Source: Wagnerdoeblera sp046292685 (lineage in GTDB: Bacteria; Pseudomonadota; Alphaproteobacteria; Rhodobacterales; Rhodobacteraceae). Taken from it: 64,000 nucleotides of DNA. Where the stretch lies: positions 62,001 through 126,000 of the forward strand of contig NZ_JBKBQM010000001.1 of assembly GCF_046292685.1 (NCBI RefSeq), written 5' to 3'. A program made the position numbers and the translations under genes. Positions 1 through 7,786 of the stretch are shown one piece after another (position 1 is the first letter of the stretch; every line of letters starts with the position of its first letter). Under the pieces are notes generated by a model. That model was given only the letters and a program-made list of their open reading frames with translations. It ran no database searches and was not told the origin of the DNA.

Positions 1-765
1 GACCCGAACGCCATGTTCGGCGCCGCGATCCGTGATCGGCGCCGCGGTCAGCCAGACCAGATGCCCGCCCTTGCGCAGCAGCGGATAGCAGGCATCGTGC
101 ACCGCCCCGCCCATCAGGTCGAACACCACGTCCTGCGGCGGAACGTCGGCCGGCCAGGGCCGGTCATATGCGATGGCGCGATGCGCCCCCAGCGATCGGA
201 CATAATCCATGTTTTCCGCCCGACAGGTCGCCGTCACCTCGGCGCCCAGATGCGCGCAAAGCTGCACCATCAGCCCGCCCACCGCCCCGGCGCCCGATTG
301 CACCAGAACCCGCTGGCCGGGCTGCACCTGCGCGGTGCGCATCACCGCGATCCAGGCCGAAAGCCCGGAATTGATCAGCGCCGCCGCTTCGTCGAAGCGG
401 ACCGCATCCGGCAAGGGCAGGCACAGACGGGCATCGGCCGCGATGTGGCTGGCATAGGTGCCGGCCTGCCCGGCCGGCGGGGCCATCACCGCCACCCGGT
501 CACCGGGGGCAAACCCCGAAACGCCGTCGCCGCAGGCCTCGACAACGCCGGCACCATCGCGGCCCGGAGTCTTGGGAAAGGTCAGGCTGAAATGCGCCGC
601 CAGCAGGCCGGCCCGCAACTTCCAGTCCAGCGGCGCCACGCCGGCCGCGTGCAGGCGCACCAGAACCTGCCCGGGGCCGGGTTGGGGCATGGGCCGAGGC
701 CCCACCGATATCACCTCGGGGCCGCCGTGGCGGTCGTAGGTTGCAGCCTGCGCGGTCCGGGTCAT
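1..765 (-). CDS. Zinc-free MDR/quinone oxidoreductase-like dehydrogenase, C-terminus cut by window edge
   Basis: This is a medium-chain dehydrogenase/reductase that would reduce a quinone, enone or similar substrate with NAD(P)H. The 255 codons visible run off the left edge, so the C-terminal part is missing. The ATG at 765 follows a good AAGGAG ribosome site. The GroES-like half is residues 1-120. The Rossmann motif SGAGAVGG is at about 157-164, followed by a typical Gly-Ala-Glu-Val strand. The structural and catalytic zinc cysteines of alcohol dehydrogenases are absent, which favours the quinone oxidoreductase branch. It lies 44 bp downstream of the LysR gene on the same strand. The substrate is unknown. 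Confidence 0.85.
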   Translation of the reverse strand, partial: MTRTAQAATYDRHGGPEVISVGPRPMPQPGPGQVLVRLHAAGVAPLDWKLRAGLLAAHFSLTFPKTPGRDGAGVVEACGDGVSGFAPGDRVAVMAPPAGQAGTYASHIAADARLCLPLPDAVRFDEAAALINSGLSAWIAVMRTAQVQPGQRVLVQSGAGAVGGLMVQLCAHLGAEVTATCRAENMDYVRSLGAHRAIAYDRPWPADVPPQDVVFDLMGGAVHDACYPLLRKGGHLVWLTAAPITDRGAEHGVRV

Positions 766-809
766 GGCGATCTCCTTTCGCGGCAGACTGAGCGGGGTTG
801 CACGATCCT

Positions 810-1697
810 TCAAGCCTGAAATTGTTGCGCAAGCCCGGCAAGGATGCCCTTGAACCGTTCCAGCACCGGCGCGGCATCATCGGCCCGGTGCATCAGCGCC
901 AGACCAAGCGACACGTTCAGCCCCTCGACATCCACGAACCGCACGCCATGCGGCGGCCGCCACATCTGGCAGGAATTGGCCACCGCCGCCCCGACCCCCG
1001 CGCTGACAAGCGCCAGGATTTCGGTTTCGGCCATCAGTTCGGCCACATAGCGCGGCGTAAAGCCGGCGGCGCGGAACCGCGCGTGCAGATCGTCGAAAAA
1101 CCGCGGGCTGGCGCGGCGCTGAAACCCGACCAGCGGCATCGCGGCAAGGTCGGCCAGCGTCACGCGCTGATGCGGCCATTCCGCCGGCACCGCCAACACC
1201 GCCTTGTGCCGCACAAGGGGGGTGGCCGTCAGATCGTCGGCCGGCAGCGGGTTGTAGATCAGCGCGGCATCGAGCTGGCCTTGCCGCAGCGCGGCCAGCT
1301 GTTCGCCGGTGGGCATGGCCGCAAGCGTCAGGTCCACCTGCGGAAAGGCTGCGCGAAACGCGCGGATCGCGTCGGGCACCAACCCCTGCCACGCCACCGC
1401 CTCGATGAACCCCAGCCGCAAGGCGCCTTGCTGGCCGGCCGCGGCGGCCCGGGTGGCGGCAATCGCCCGCGCCAGATGGCCTTGCAGCCCCTTGCATTCG
1501 GCCAGGAACACCCGGCCCGCCTCGGTCAGGCGCACACCCCGCGGCAGGCGTTCGAACAGATCGACGCCCAGCTCCGCTTCCAGCAGCTTGACCTGCCGGC
1601 TGAGGGCCGGTTGCGCGATGTGCAGACGCTGCGCCGCGCGGCCGAAATGCTCGGCCTCCGCGATGGCAACAAAATAGTGAATCTGTCTCAGATCCAT
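810..1697 (-). CDS. LysR-family transcriptional regulator
   Basis: This is a 295-residue DNA-binding regulator. The winged helix-turn-helix fills residues 1-60 (MDLRQIHYFVAIAE, then the AAQRLHIAQPALSRQV recognition helix), and the effector-binding domain fills about 88-290. The ATG at 1697 starts the classic LysR N-terminus; an upstream TTG five codons earlier is less likely. It is divergent from the first CoA ligase gene, the usual arrangement for a LysR regulator and its target. A T-N11-A palindrome lies right in front of its start. The inducer cannot be read from sequence but may be the island's substrate or its CoA ester. Confidence 0.93.
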   Translation of the reverse strand: MDLRQIHYFVAIAEAEHFGRAAQRLHIAQPALSRQVKLLEAELGVDLFERLPRGVRLTEAGRVFLAECKGLQGHLARAIAATRAAAAGQQGALRLGFIEAVAWQGLVPDAIRAFRAAFPQVDLTLAAMPTGEQLAALRQGQLDAALIYNPLPADDLTATPLVRHKAVLAVPAEWPHQRVTLADLAAMPLVGFQRRASPRFFDDLHARFRAAGFTPRYVAELMAETEILALVSAGVGAAVANSCQMWRPPHGVRFVDVEGLNVSLGLALMHRADDAAPVLERFKGILAGLAQQFQA

Positions 1698-1704
1698 GCC
1701 GTTC

Positions 1705-1721
1705 GATAGCAAATCGTTATC
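1705..1721. promoter_or_regulatory. Candidate LysR box
   Basis: GATAGCAAATCGTTATC has GATA/TATC arms and contains T-N11-A, the LysR recognition pattern. It lies in the 103-bp gap between the divergent LysR gene and the CoA ligase gene, a few bases before the LysR start, where binding could repress lysR and control the ligase. Confidence 0.5.
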
Positions 1722-1800
1722 GGTCGCGCAAACTCTTTGAATTGGAAAGACCGAAGATGGCGGCGTAGCCTGACCCTGGGGAACACAGTCGGGGGGACCG

Positions 1801-3402
1801 ATGGCCGAGGTTGCGACACCGTATCAGGCACTCGCCACCGGCGCGGAAAAGGCGCCGGGCCACCCCTGCATTCTGGCGCCGGCCTCGGCCAGGCTGCCCT
1901 GGGCGCCCCATGGCTACTGCATCAGCTACGGCGACGCGCTGGCCGAAACCCACCGCCTGCGCGACGCCTACATTGCCGCCGGCTATGGCCGCGGGTCTCG
2001 GGTGGCGTTGCTGATGGGCAACCGGCCGGAGTTTATCCTGCACTGGATGGCGCTCAATGCCATCGGCGCCTCCGCCGTGCCGATCAACGGCGACACGCGC
2101 CCCGACGAGCTGCGCCACCAGATGACCGTCAGCCAGGCCGAATGCGTGATCGCCGCTCCGGGCTTCGAAACGCTGCTGGCGGCAGGCGTGCCGGATGGCG
2201 TGCCGGTGGCCGCCCCGGATGCGCCGATCCCTGCCGCGCCGGTCCGGCGCAGCGCCGAAGGCGGACACCCGGACGACGAAGCGGCCTTGCTGTTCACATC
2301 CGGCAGCACGGGCAAGCCCAAGGCCTGCATCCTGTCGAACCACTACTTCCTGAACGTGGCGCGCTGGTACACCACCATGCCCGGCATCGCCGCCATGACC
2401 CCGGGGCAAGAGGTATCGCTTACGCCGCTGCCGTTCTTTCACATGAACGCGCTGGGGTGCACCGTGGTGGGCATGTTGACCATCGGCGGCACCATCGTGC
2501 CGCTGGACCGCTTCCACCCCGACCGCTGGTGGGCGACCATTGCCGACAGCGGCGCCACCATCGTGCATTCGCTGGGGGTGATTCCGGCCATCCTGCTGCA
2601 ACGCCCCCCCGGCCCCGACGACCGCCGCCACCGCGCGCGGTTCACCTTTGGCCCCGGGGTGGATGCGCAGCACCGGGTTGCCTTCGAATCCCGCTTCAAC
2701 CTGCCCATCGTCGAAGGCTGGGCCATGACCGAAACCGGCGCCGGCGCCATTACCGATACGGCGGGCGTCGCCTATGACCCCGGCCGCCGCTGCATCGGGG
2801 TCGCCCGCGGCGACATGGAATGGCGCATCGTCGATGACGCAGGCCAGGACGTGCCGCCTGGCCAACCGGGCGAGCTGTGGTGCCGCACCCGCGGCCCCGA
2901 CCCGCGGCGGGGGTTCTTTTCGGGCTATCTGGGCGACCCGGCCGCGACCGAGGCCGCCTGGGAAGGCGGCTGGTTCCACACCGGCGACATCATGTCGGTG
3001 GACGAGGCGGGCCGGTTCTATTTCGTCGATCGCAAGAAAAGCATCGTGCGCCGGTCGGGCGAAAACATCTCGGCGCTGGAGGTCGAGGCGGCACTGGCCG
3101 CCGACCCGGCCGTGCAGGCCGTGGCGGTGACCCCGGTGTCCGACCCGGTGCGCGACGAGGAGGTGTTTGCCTTTGTCGTGCCGGCAGGCGATGCGCCCGA
3201 TGCCGAAACCCTGCTGGCCCGGGTGGGCGAGCGGCTGAGCTATCACAAGCTGCCCGGCTGGCTGGTGTTCACGGGTGCCTTGCCGGTCAGTTCCACCAAC
3301 AAGCTGCAACGCGGCGAAATCCGTGCCCGGGCCGAAGCCGCGGTGGCAAACGGCGCAGCGCTGGACCTGCGCAAATTGAAAAGGAAACTGCGTCATGGCT
3401 GA
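1801..3402 (+). CDS. AMP-dependent acyl-CoA ligase, CaiC-like (paralogue 1)
   Basis: This enzyme activates a carboxylic acid to its CoA thioester with ATP through an acyl-adenylate. It is 533 residues long, normal for the ANL family. The adenylate-binding motif FTSGSTGKPKA is at 165-175, GWAMTETGAG is the A5 region, HTGDIM with DRKKSIVRRSGENIS forms the A7-A8 hinge, and the A10 lysine is K501 in NKLQR. The ATG follows a GGGGGGA site. The stop overlaps the ohr start by 8 bp, so it heads a co-transcribed set. The closest recognisable subgroup is crotonobetaine/carnitine-CoA ligase, but the substrate is not determined. A clear paralogue lies at 7783-9402. Confidence 0.9.
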   Translation: MAEVATPYQALATGAEKAPGHPCILAPASARLPWAPHGYCISYGDALAETHRLRDAYIAAGYGRGSRVALLMGNRPEFILHWMALNAIGASAVPINGDTRPDELRHQMTVSQAECVIAAPGFETLLAAGVPDGVPVAAPDAPIPAAPVRRSAEGGHPDDEAALLFTSGSTGKPKACILSNHYFLNVARWYTTMPGIAAMTPGQEVSLTPLPFFHMNALGCTVVGMLTIGGTIVPLDRFHPDRWWATIADSGATIVHSLGVIPAILLQRPPGPDDRRHRARFTFGPGVDAQHRVAFESRFNLPIVEGWAMTETGAGAITDTAGVAYDPGRRCIGVARGDMEWRIVDDAGQDVPPGQPGELWCRTRGPDPRRGFFSGYLGDPAATEAAWEGGWFHTGDIMSVDEAGRFYFVDRKKSIVRRSGENISALEVEAALAADPAVQAVAVTPVSDPVRDEEVFAFVVPAGDAPDAETLLARVGERLSYHKLPGWLVFTGALPVSSTNKLQRGEIRARAEAAVANGAALDLRKLKRKLRHG

Positions 3403-3829
3403 GATGGTGCCGGAAAAGATCCTGTATCAGGCGACGATGACCGCGCACGGCGGGCGCGACGGGCGGGCAAGCGCACCCGACGGCAGCCTGTCGCTGACGC
3501 TGACGGTGCCCAAGGGCCTGGGCGGGCCGGGGGGCGATGGCACCAACCCCGAACAGCTGTTCGCCGCCGGCTATGCCGCCTGTTTCCTGGGCGCGGTCAA
3601 GCTGGTGGGCCGGCAACGCAAGATCGCCTTGCCCGAGGATACGGCGGTGACCGCCACCGTGGGCATCGGGCCGGTGGCCGTGGGTTATGCCCTGGCGGTG
3701 GAGCTTTCGGTTTCCTTGCCCGGCATCGACCCCGCGCTTGCGCAAGAGATCGTGGCAGGCGCGCACGAACGCTGCCCCTATTCGCACGCCACCCGCGGCA
3801 ATGTCGCCGTGACGCTGACGGTGGTGTGA
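3395..3829 (+). CDS. ohr: Organic hydroperoxide resistance protein, Ohr/OsmC family
   Basis: This is a thiol peroxidase that reduces organic and fatty-acid hydroperoxides, normally recycled by lipoylated proteins. It is 144 residues long, the standard Ohr size. The two redox cysteines are C63 in FAAGYAACF and C127 in AHERCPYSHATRGN, and the conserved arginine is R21 in GGRDGRAS. No OhrR repressor gene is adjacent. It sits inside a catabolic operon, overlapping the CoA ligase by 8 bp, so it may protect against peroxides formed by the flavin oxidases encoded downstream. Confidence 0.92.
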   Translation: MAEMVPEKILYQATMTAHGGRDGRASAPDGSLSLTLTVPKGLGGPGGDGTNPEQLFAAGYAACFLGAVKLVGRQRKIALPEDTAVTATVGIGPVAVGYALAVELSVSLPGIDPALAQEIVAGAHERCPYSHATRGNVAVTLTVV

Positions 3830-3832
3830 CCC

Positions 3833-5002
3833 ATGCCCACCCCGCGCGGGTATGACGGGGTGGTTCTGGCGGCGCCGGTGACGGTGCCCTACGCCCGCTT
3901 TTCCACGAAGCCGGCGCAATGGTGGGTGGGCAAGGCGCTGGCCGGGCTGGCTGCGGCCTCGGGCCTGGCGCATACCGATTTCGACGGGCTTTCGGTGGCA
4001 AGCTTCAGCCTCGCCCCCGACAGCGCCATCGGGTTGACGCAGCATTTCGGCCTGTCGCCCCGGTTTCTGGATTTCCTGCCCCTGGGCGGGGTGGCCGGGG
4101 TGGCGGCCTTGCGCCGGGCCGCGCGGGCGGTGCAGGCGGGCGATGCCGATGTGGTGGCGATGATCGCCGCCGACACCAATGCGCCGCAATCCTTCCGCCA
4201 GTCGCTGGAAAACTTCTCGCGCTTTTCGCAAGACGGGGTTTACCCCTATGGCGCAGGCGGGCCGAACGTCAGCTTTGCGCTGATCGCTGCGGCCTACATG
4301 GCCGAAACCGGGCTGACACGGGCGGATATCGGGCGGCTGGCAGTGGCGCAGCGGGCGAACGCCCTGCGCACGCCGCACGCGCTGATGAAAAAGCCGCTGA
4401 GCCTGGACGATTACCTTGCCGCGCGGCCCATCGCGCCGCCCATCCACCTGTTCGACTGCGTGATGCCCTGCGCCGGGGCCGAGGCGTTTCTGGTGCTGCG
4501 CGAGGAAACGGCGCGCGCGCAGGGCCTGCCCTTTGTCCGGCTGGCGGCCGCGATCGAGCGGCACAACGGCTTTCCCGCTGATCCGGTGATGCGGCGCGGC
4601 GGCTGGCAGCGCGATATCGGCACACTCTGGGCGATGGCGGGCTGCGCGCCGGAGGATATGGACCTGGTGCAGACCTATGACGATTACCCCGTCATCAGCG
4701 CGATGCAATTCGCCGACCTCGGGTTCTGCGCGCCGCAGGAGCTGCCGGATTTCCTGAAAGCGCATGACTTCACCGTGATCGGCGACCTGCCGCACAACAC
4801 CAGCGGCGGGCAGCTTTCGGTCGGGCAGGCGGGCTGCGCAGGCGGACATCTGGGGCTGGTGGAATCGATCCGGCAGCTTCTGGGCACGGCAGGCGACCGG
4901 CAGGTTGCAGGCGCGCGGCGGGCGCTGGTGTCGGGCTTCGGGATGATCAACTTCGACCGCGGCCTGGGCTCGGGCGCGGTGGTGCTGGAGGGGGCAGGAT
5001 GA
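3833..5002 (+). CDS. Thiolase-fold protein, SCP2/Ltp2-like, without the nucleophilic cysteine
   Basis: This 389-residue protein has the thiolase superfamily layout. The C-terminal loop motif NTSGGQLSVGQAG followed by GGHLGLVE is typical of the SCP2-thiolase or lipid-transfer branch. The N-terminal nucleophile region reads LPLGGVAGVAA, where ordinary thiolases carry a cysteine. In steroid side-chain degradation, Ltp2 is a similar thiolase-like protein that works with a DUF35 protein as a retro-aldolase. The next gene here starts with a DUF35 domain and overlaps this one by 4 bp, so a DUF35-dependent aldolase is a reasonable inference. A degenerate thiolase is the alternative. Confidence 0.85.
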   Translation: MPTPRGYDGVVLAAPVTVPYARFSTKPAQWWVGKALAGLAAASGLAHTDFDGLSVASFSLAPDSAIGLTQHFGLSPRFLDFLPLGGVAGVAALRRAARAVQAGDADVVAMIAADTNAPQSFRQSLENFSRFSQDGVYPYGAGGPNVSFALIAAAYMAETGLTRADIGRLAVAQRANALRTPHALMKKPLSLDDYLAARPIAPPIHLFDCVMPCAGAEAFLVLREETARAQGLPFVRLAAAIERHNGFPADPVMRRGGWQRDIGTLWAMAGCAPEDMDLVQTYDDYPVISAMQFADLGFCAPQELPDFLKAHDFTVIGDLPHNTSGGQLSVGQAGCAGGHLGLVESIRQLLGTAGDRQVAGARRALVSGFGMINFDRGLGSGAVVLEGAG

Positions 5003-6222
5003 GGGCCAGGAAGAACCCCCTGCACCGCACCCGCCGCCCGGCCCTGCCGCCGGGCGCCCGCAGCCGCGCCGCGCATCTGCTGACGGCGGCTGCGGCCGAA
5101 GGGCACTTTGCCCTGCCCTGCTGCACCGCCTGCGGGCGGTTCGCCTGGCCGATGCCAGAGCTGTGCCCGGCCTGTCTGGGCGACATTGCCCTTGTGCCCG
5201 CCCCGCAGGGCGCGCGCCTGTTGTCGGCCACCACGGCAGAGGTGCCCGCCGACAGCTATTTCCGCGAACGCGCGCCCTGGCGCGTGGGGCTGGTGCAGAT
5301 GGACTGCGGGCCGCAGGCACTGGTGCATCTGTCGCCCGGGGCAAGCATGGGCGACACGCTGCGCCTGTCGCTTCTGCTGGACCGGGCCGGCAACGCCGTG
5401 CTGCACGCGGCCAGGGAGGGCGAGGATATGGCATCCGATCCGCAATGGCAGGAAATGGTCGCCGACCCGCGGGACCGCCGCGTGCTGATCACCGACGCCC
5501 GCCACATCGCGGCCCTGCCGCTGGCGCAGGCGCTGCTGAGCGCCGGGGCGGCGGGGGTTTACATGGGCGTCCCCGACCCGTGGAAACCGCTGACCGTCCG
5601 CGCGGCGCCGGAGGCAATGCCGGGCGTGCAGATGGTGGCGCTGGACGTGACATCGGACCGTTCGGTCCATGACCTCGCGGCCCAGATCGGCGGCAAGGTC
5701 GAAATCCTCATCAACACCGCCGATCTGCCCCGCCCCGGCGGCCTGATGGCCCCAGCCGCCACGGCCGAGGCCAAGGCCGCGATGGAAACGGTGGCCTTCG
5801 GCCTGATGCGGCTGGCGCGCGCCTTTGGCCCCGCCCTTGCGGCGCGCGGAGCCGATGGCGACCGGGGCGCGGTGGCTTGGGTCAACCTCCTGTCGGTCTT
5901 TGCCCATGCCCACCCGCCCGGCCTGGCCGGCTATGCCGCCGCCCATGCCGCCGCGCTGGCCTTTTCCCGTGCCTTGCGCGCCGATCTGGCGCAAGGGGGC
6001 GTGCGGTTGCTGACCGCCTTTGCCGGGCCGACCGATGATGCGTGGTTCCAGGGCTTTGCCCAGCCGAAAGTCACCGGCAAGGCGCTGGCCGATGGCATCG
6101 TCGCGGCCCTGCTGCGCGGGCAAGAGGAAGCCGTCATCGGCGATCTGGCCCGCGACCTGATGGACCGCCTGCGCGAAAACCCCAAGGGGGTGGAACGCGA
6201 GCTTGCCCAGGGGAGGTTGTGA
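4999..6222 (+). CDS. DUF35 zinc-ribbon/OB-fold protein fused to a degenerate SDR domain
   Basis: The N-terminal 130 or so residues are a DUF35 protein: a zinc ribbon with C42-x2-C45 and C56-x2-C59, followed by an OB-fold that in known systems holds acyl-CoA for a thiolase-fold partner. Residues from about 155 to 400 are a short-chain dehydrogenase fold. The SDR signatures are broken: the cofactor glycine motif reads ITDARHIAA at about 164-172, NNAG reads NTAD, and the catalytic YxxxK is Y312-AAA-H316. The domain probably no longer does NAD(P) redox chemistry and may be structural. The ATG start overlaps the stop of the thiolase-like gene. The product probably forms a complex with that protein. 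Confidence 0.85.
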   Translation: MRARKNPLHRTRRPALPPGARSRAAHLLTAAAAEGHFALPCCTACGRFAWPMPELCPACLGDIALVPAPQGARLLSATTAEVPADSYFRERAPWRVGLVQMDCGPQALVHLSPGASMGDTLRLSLLLDRAGNAVLHAAREGEDMASDPQWQEMVADPRDRRVLITDARHIAALPLAQALLSAGAAGVYMGVPDPWKPLTVRAAPEAMPGVQMVALDVTSDRSVHDLAAQIGGKVEILINTADLPRPGGLMAPAATAEAKAAMETVAFGLMRLARAFGPALAARGADGDRGAVAWVNLLSVFAHAHPPGLAGYAAAHAAALAFSRALRADLAQGGVRLLTAFAGPTDDAWFQGFAQPKVTGKALADGIVAALLRGQEEAVIGDLARDLMDRLRENPKGVERELAQGRL

Positions 6223-7004
6223 TGATCCTTTCGGCCTTCACATCGGCGCTGACTTCGGGGCGGGTGCAGGTCGTGGATCTGACCCAGACCCTGACCGAGG
6301 ATTTCCCGACCATCGTCCTGCCGCCCGAGTTCGCCCAATCCGCCCCCGTGCGGATCGAACGGCTCAGCCGCTACGATGCCGCAGGCCCCGCGTGGTACTG
6401 GAACAACCTCAGCTTCGGCGAACATACCGGCACGCATTTCGATGCCCCCGCGCACTGGTTCACCGGGCGCGACCGGCCGCAGGGCACGGTGGATACGCTG
6501 CCGCCCGAACACATGATCGCGCCGGCCGTGGTCATCGACTGTTCGGCCGAGGCCGCCGCCGATGACGACCACCTGCTGACCCGCCCCGCGCTGGAGGCGT
6601 GGGAGGCCGCGCATGGCCGCATCCCGTCCGGCGCCTGGGTGCTGATGCGCACCGACTGGTCGCGGCGCAGCGGCGCGGCCTATGCCAACCTGCGCAGCGA
6701 TGGCGCCCATACCCCGGGGCCTGATGCCGAGGCGATGCGCTGGCTGGTGCAGGACCGCGGAATCCTGGGGTTCGGAACCGAAACCATCGGCACCGATGCC
6801 GGGCAGGGGGGCGATTTCACGCCCCCCTACCCTGCGCACCATTACCTGCACGGCGCAGGCCGCTATGGCCTGCAATGCCTGACCAACCTGCACCTTTTGC
6901 CCCCCACCGGCGCGGTGCTGATCGCGGCGCCGCTGAAAGTGCACGAAGGCTCGGGCAGCCCCTTGCGCGTGCTGGCGCTGATCCCCGGAAAGGACACCCC
7001 ATGA
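6222..7004 (+). CDS. Cyclase-family (kynurenine formamidase-like) metal hydrolase
   Basis: This 260-residue protein belongs to the cyclase family, whose members hydrolyse amides, esters or lactones with a divalent metal. The signature H68-T-G-T-H72-F-D74-A-P-A-H78 is complete and supplies the metal ligands. The chosen ATG at 6222 overlaps the preceding stop as TGATG and has GGGAGG just upstream. The end overlaps the next start by 4 bp. Kynurenine formamidase itself is unlikely, because no tryptophan genes are near. Ring opening of a cyclic amide or lactone intermediate in the island's pathway is a better guess. Confidence 0.88.
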   Translation: MILSAFTSALTSGRVQVVDLTQTLTEDFPTIVLPPEFAQSAPVRIERLSRYDAAGPAWYWNNLSFGEHTGTHFDAPAHWFTGRDRPQGTVDTLPPEHMIAPAVVIDCSAEAAADDDHLLTRPALEAWEAAHGRIPSGAWVLMRTDWSRRSGAAYANLRSDGAHTPGPDAEAMRWLVQDRGILGFGTETIGTDAGQGGDFTPPYPAHHYLHGAGRYGLQCLTNLHLLPPTGAVLIAAPLKVHEGSGSPLRVLALIPGKDTP

Positions 7005-7786
7005 AGATCTGGTGGCAAAGCTTCATCGACGCATCGGCCAGCGCGGCCTACATGGCGCGGCTGTCGGACTACCTGAACGGCATCGCCAGCCCCGGCACCA
7101 CGGTGCATGTGCACGGCCTGACGCCCCCCGACCGCGGCTTTTCCCGCCTGTCGGAGTTTCGCTGCGCCGTCCTGACCGTGGACAACGGGCTGGAGGCCGC
7201 GGCCCAGGGCTATGATGCCTTTGTCGTCGGTCATTTCCAGGAACCGGGGTTGATGGAGCTGAAATCGGCCCTGCCCATCCCCGTGGTCGGCACGGGCGAG
7301 GCGACCTTGCATCTGGCAGCCCAGATGGGGCGGCGGATCGGGCTTGTCTCGCTCGACGACATCTACCGCGACTGGCATCTGGAACAGGGCGATCTTTACG
7401 GCCTTGGCGGGCGGATTTCCCATGTGGCGGGGCTGAACGCGAACCCGTCGGATTTCTCGGCAGCCTTTGCAGGCGACACCGCGGCCAAGGACCGGATGAT
7501 CGCGGCGTTCCGCACGGTGGCCGAACCGATGGTCGCCGGCGGCGCCGATGTGATCGTGCCGGCAGGCGTGTTGCCGGGGCTGCTGATCGCCGGCGAACAC
7601 GGGCTGAAGGTGGGCCATGCGCCGGTGGTCAACTGCGCCGCCGTCGCGCTGATGCAGGCGGAAATGCAGGTGCGTCTGTTCCGGCTGAACGGGCTTGAAC
7701 CGGCCGGCGGCGCCTATTGCGCCCGCGCGCCGCAAGTCGCCATCGACGATTTCCGCGCGCTGGTGGCACGGGGGCGGGGGGCATGA
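7001..7786 (+). CDS. Aspartate/glutamate/hydantoin racemase-family protein lacking both catalytic cysteines
   Basis: The 261-residue protein follows the hydantoin racemase layout, including the xxDPGL-like element as HFQEPGL. In characterised hydantoin racemases two cysteines (near 76 and 181) exchange the proton. Here the first position is H78 and the second reads A188-G189 (IVPAGVLPG). The only nearby cysteine is C212 in VVNCAAV. Normal two-base racemisation is therefore unlikely. A lyase, isomerase or decarboxylase of the same fold is possible. It is translationally coupled to both neighbours by ATGA overlaps, so it belongs to the same pathway. Confidence 0.8.
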   Translation: MKIWWQSFIDASASAAYMARLSDYLNGIASPGTTVHVHGLTPPDRGFSRLSEFRCAVLTVDNGLEAAAQGYDAFVVGHFQEPGLMELKSALPIPVVGTGEATLHLAAQMGRRIGLVSLDDIYRDWHLEQGDLYGLGGRISHVAGLNANPSDFSAAFAGDTAAKDRMIAAFRTVAEPMVAGGADVIVPAGVLPGLLIAGEHGLKVGHAPVVNCAAVALMQAEMQVRLFRLNGLEPAGGAYCARAPQVAIDDFRALVARGRGA

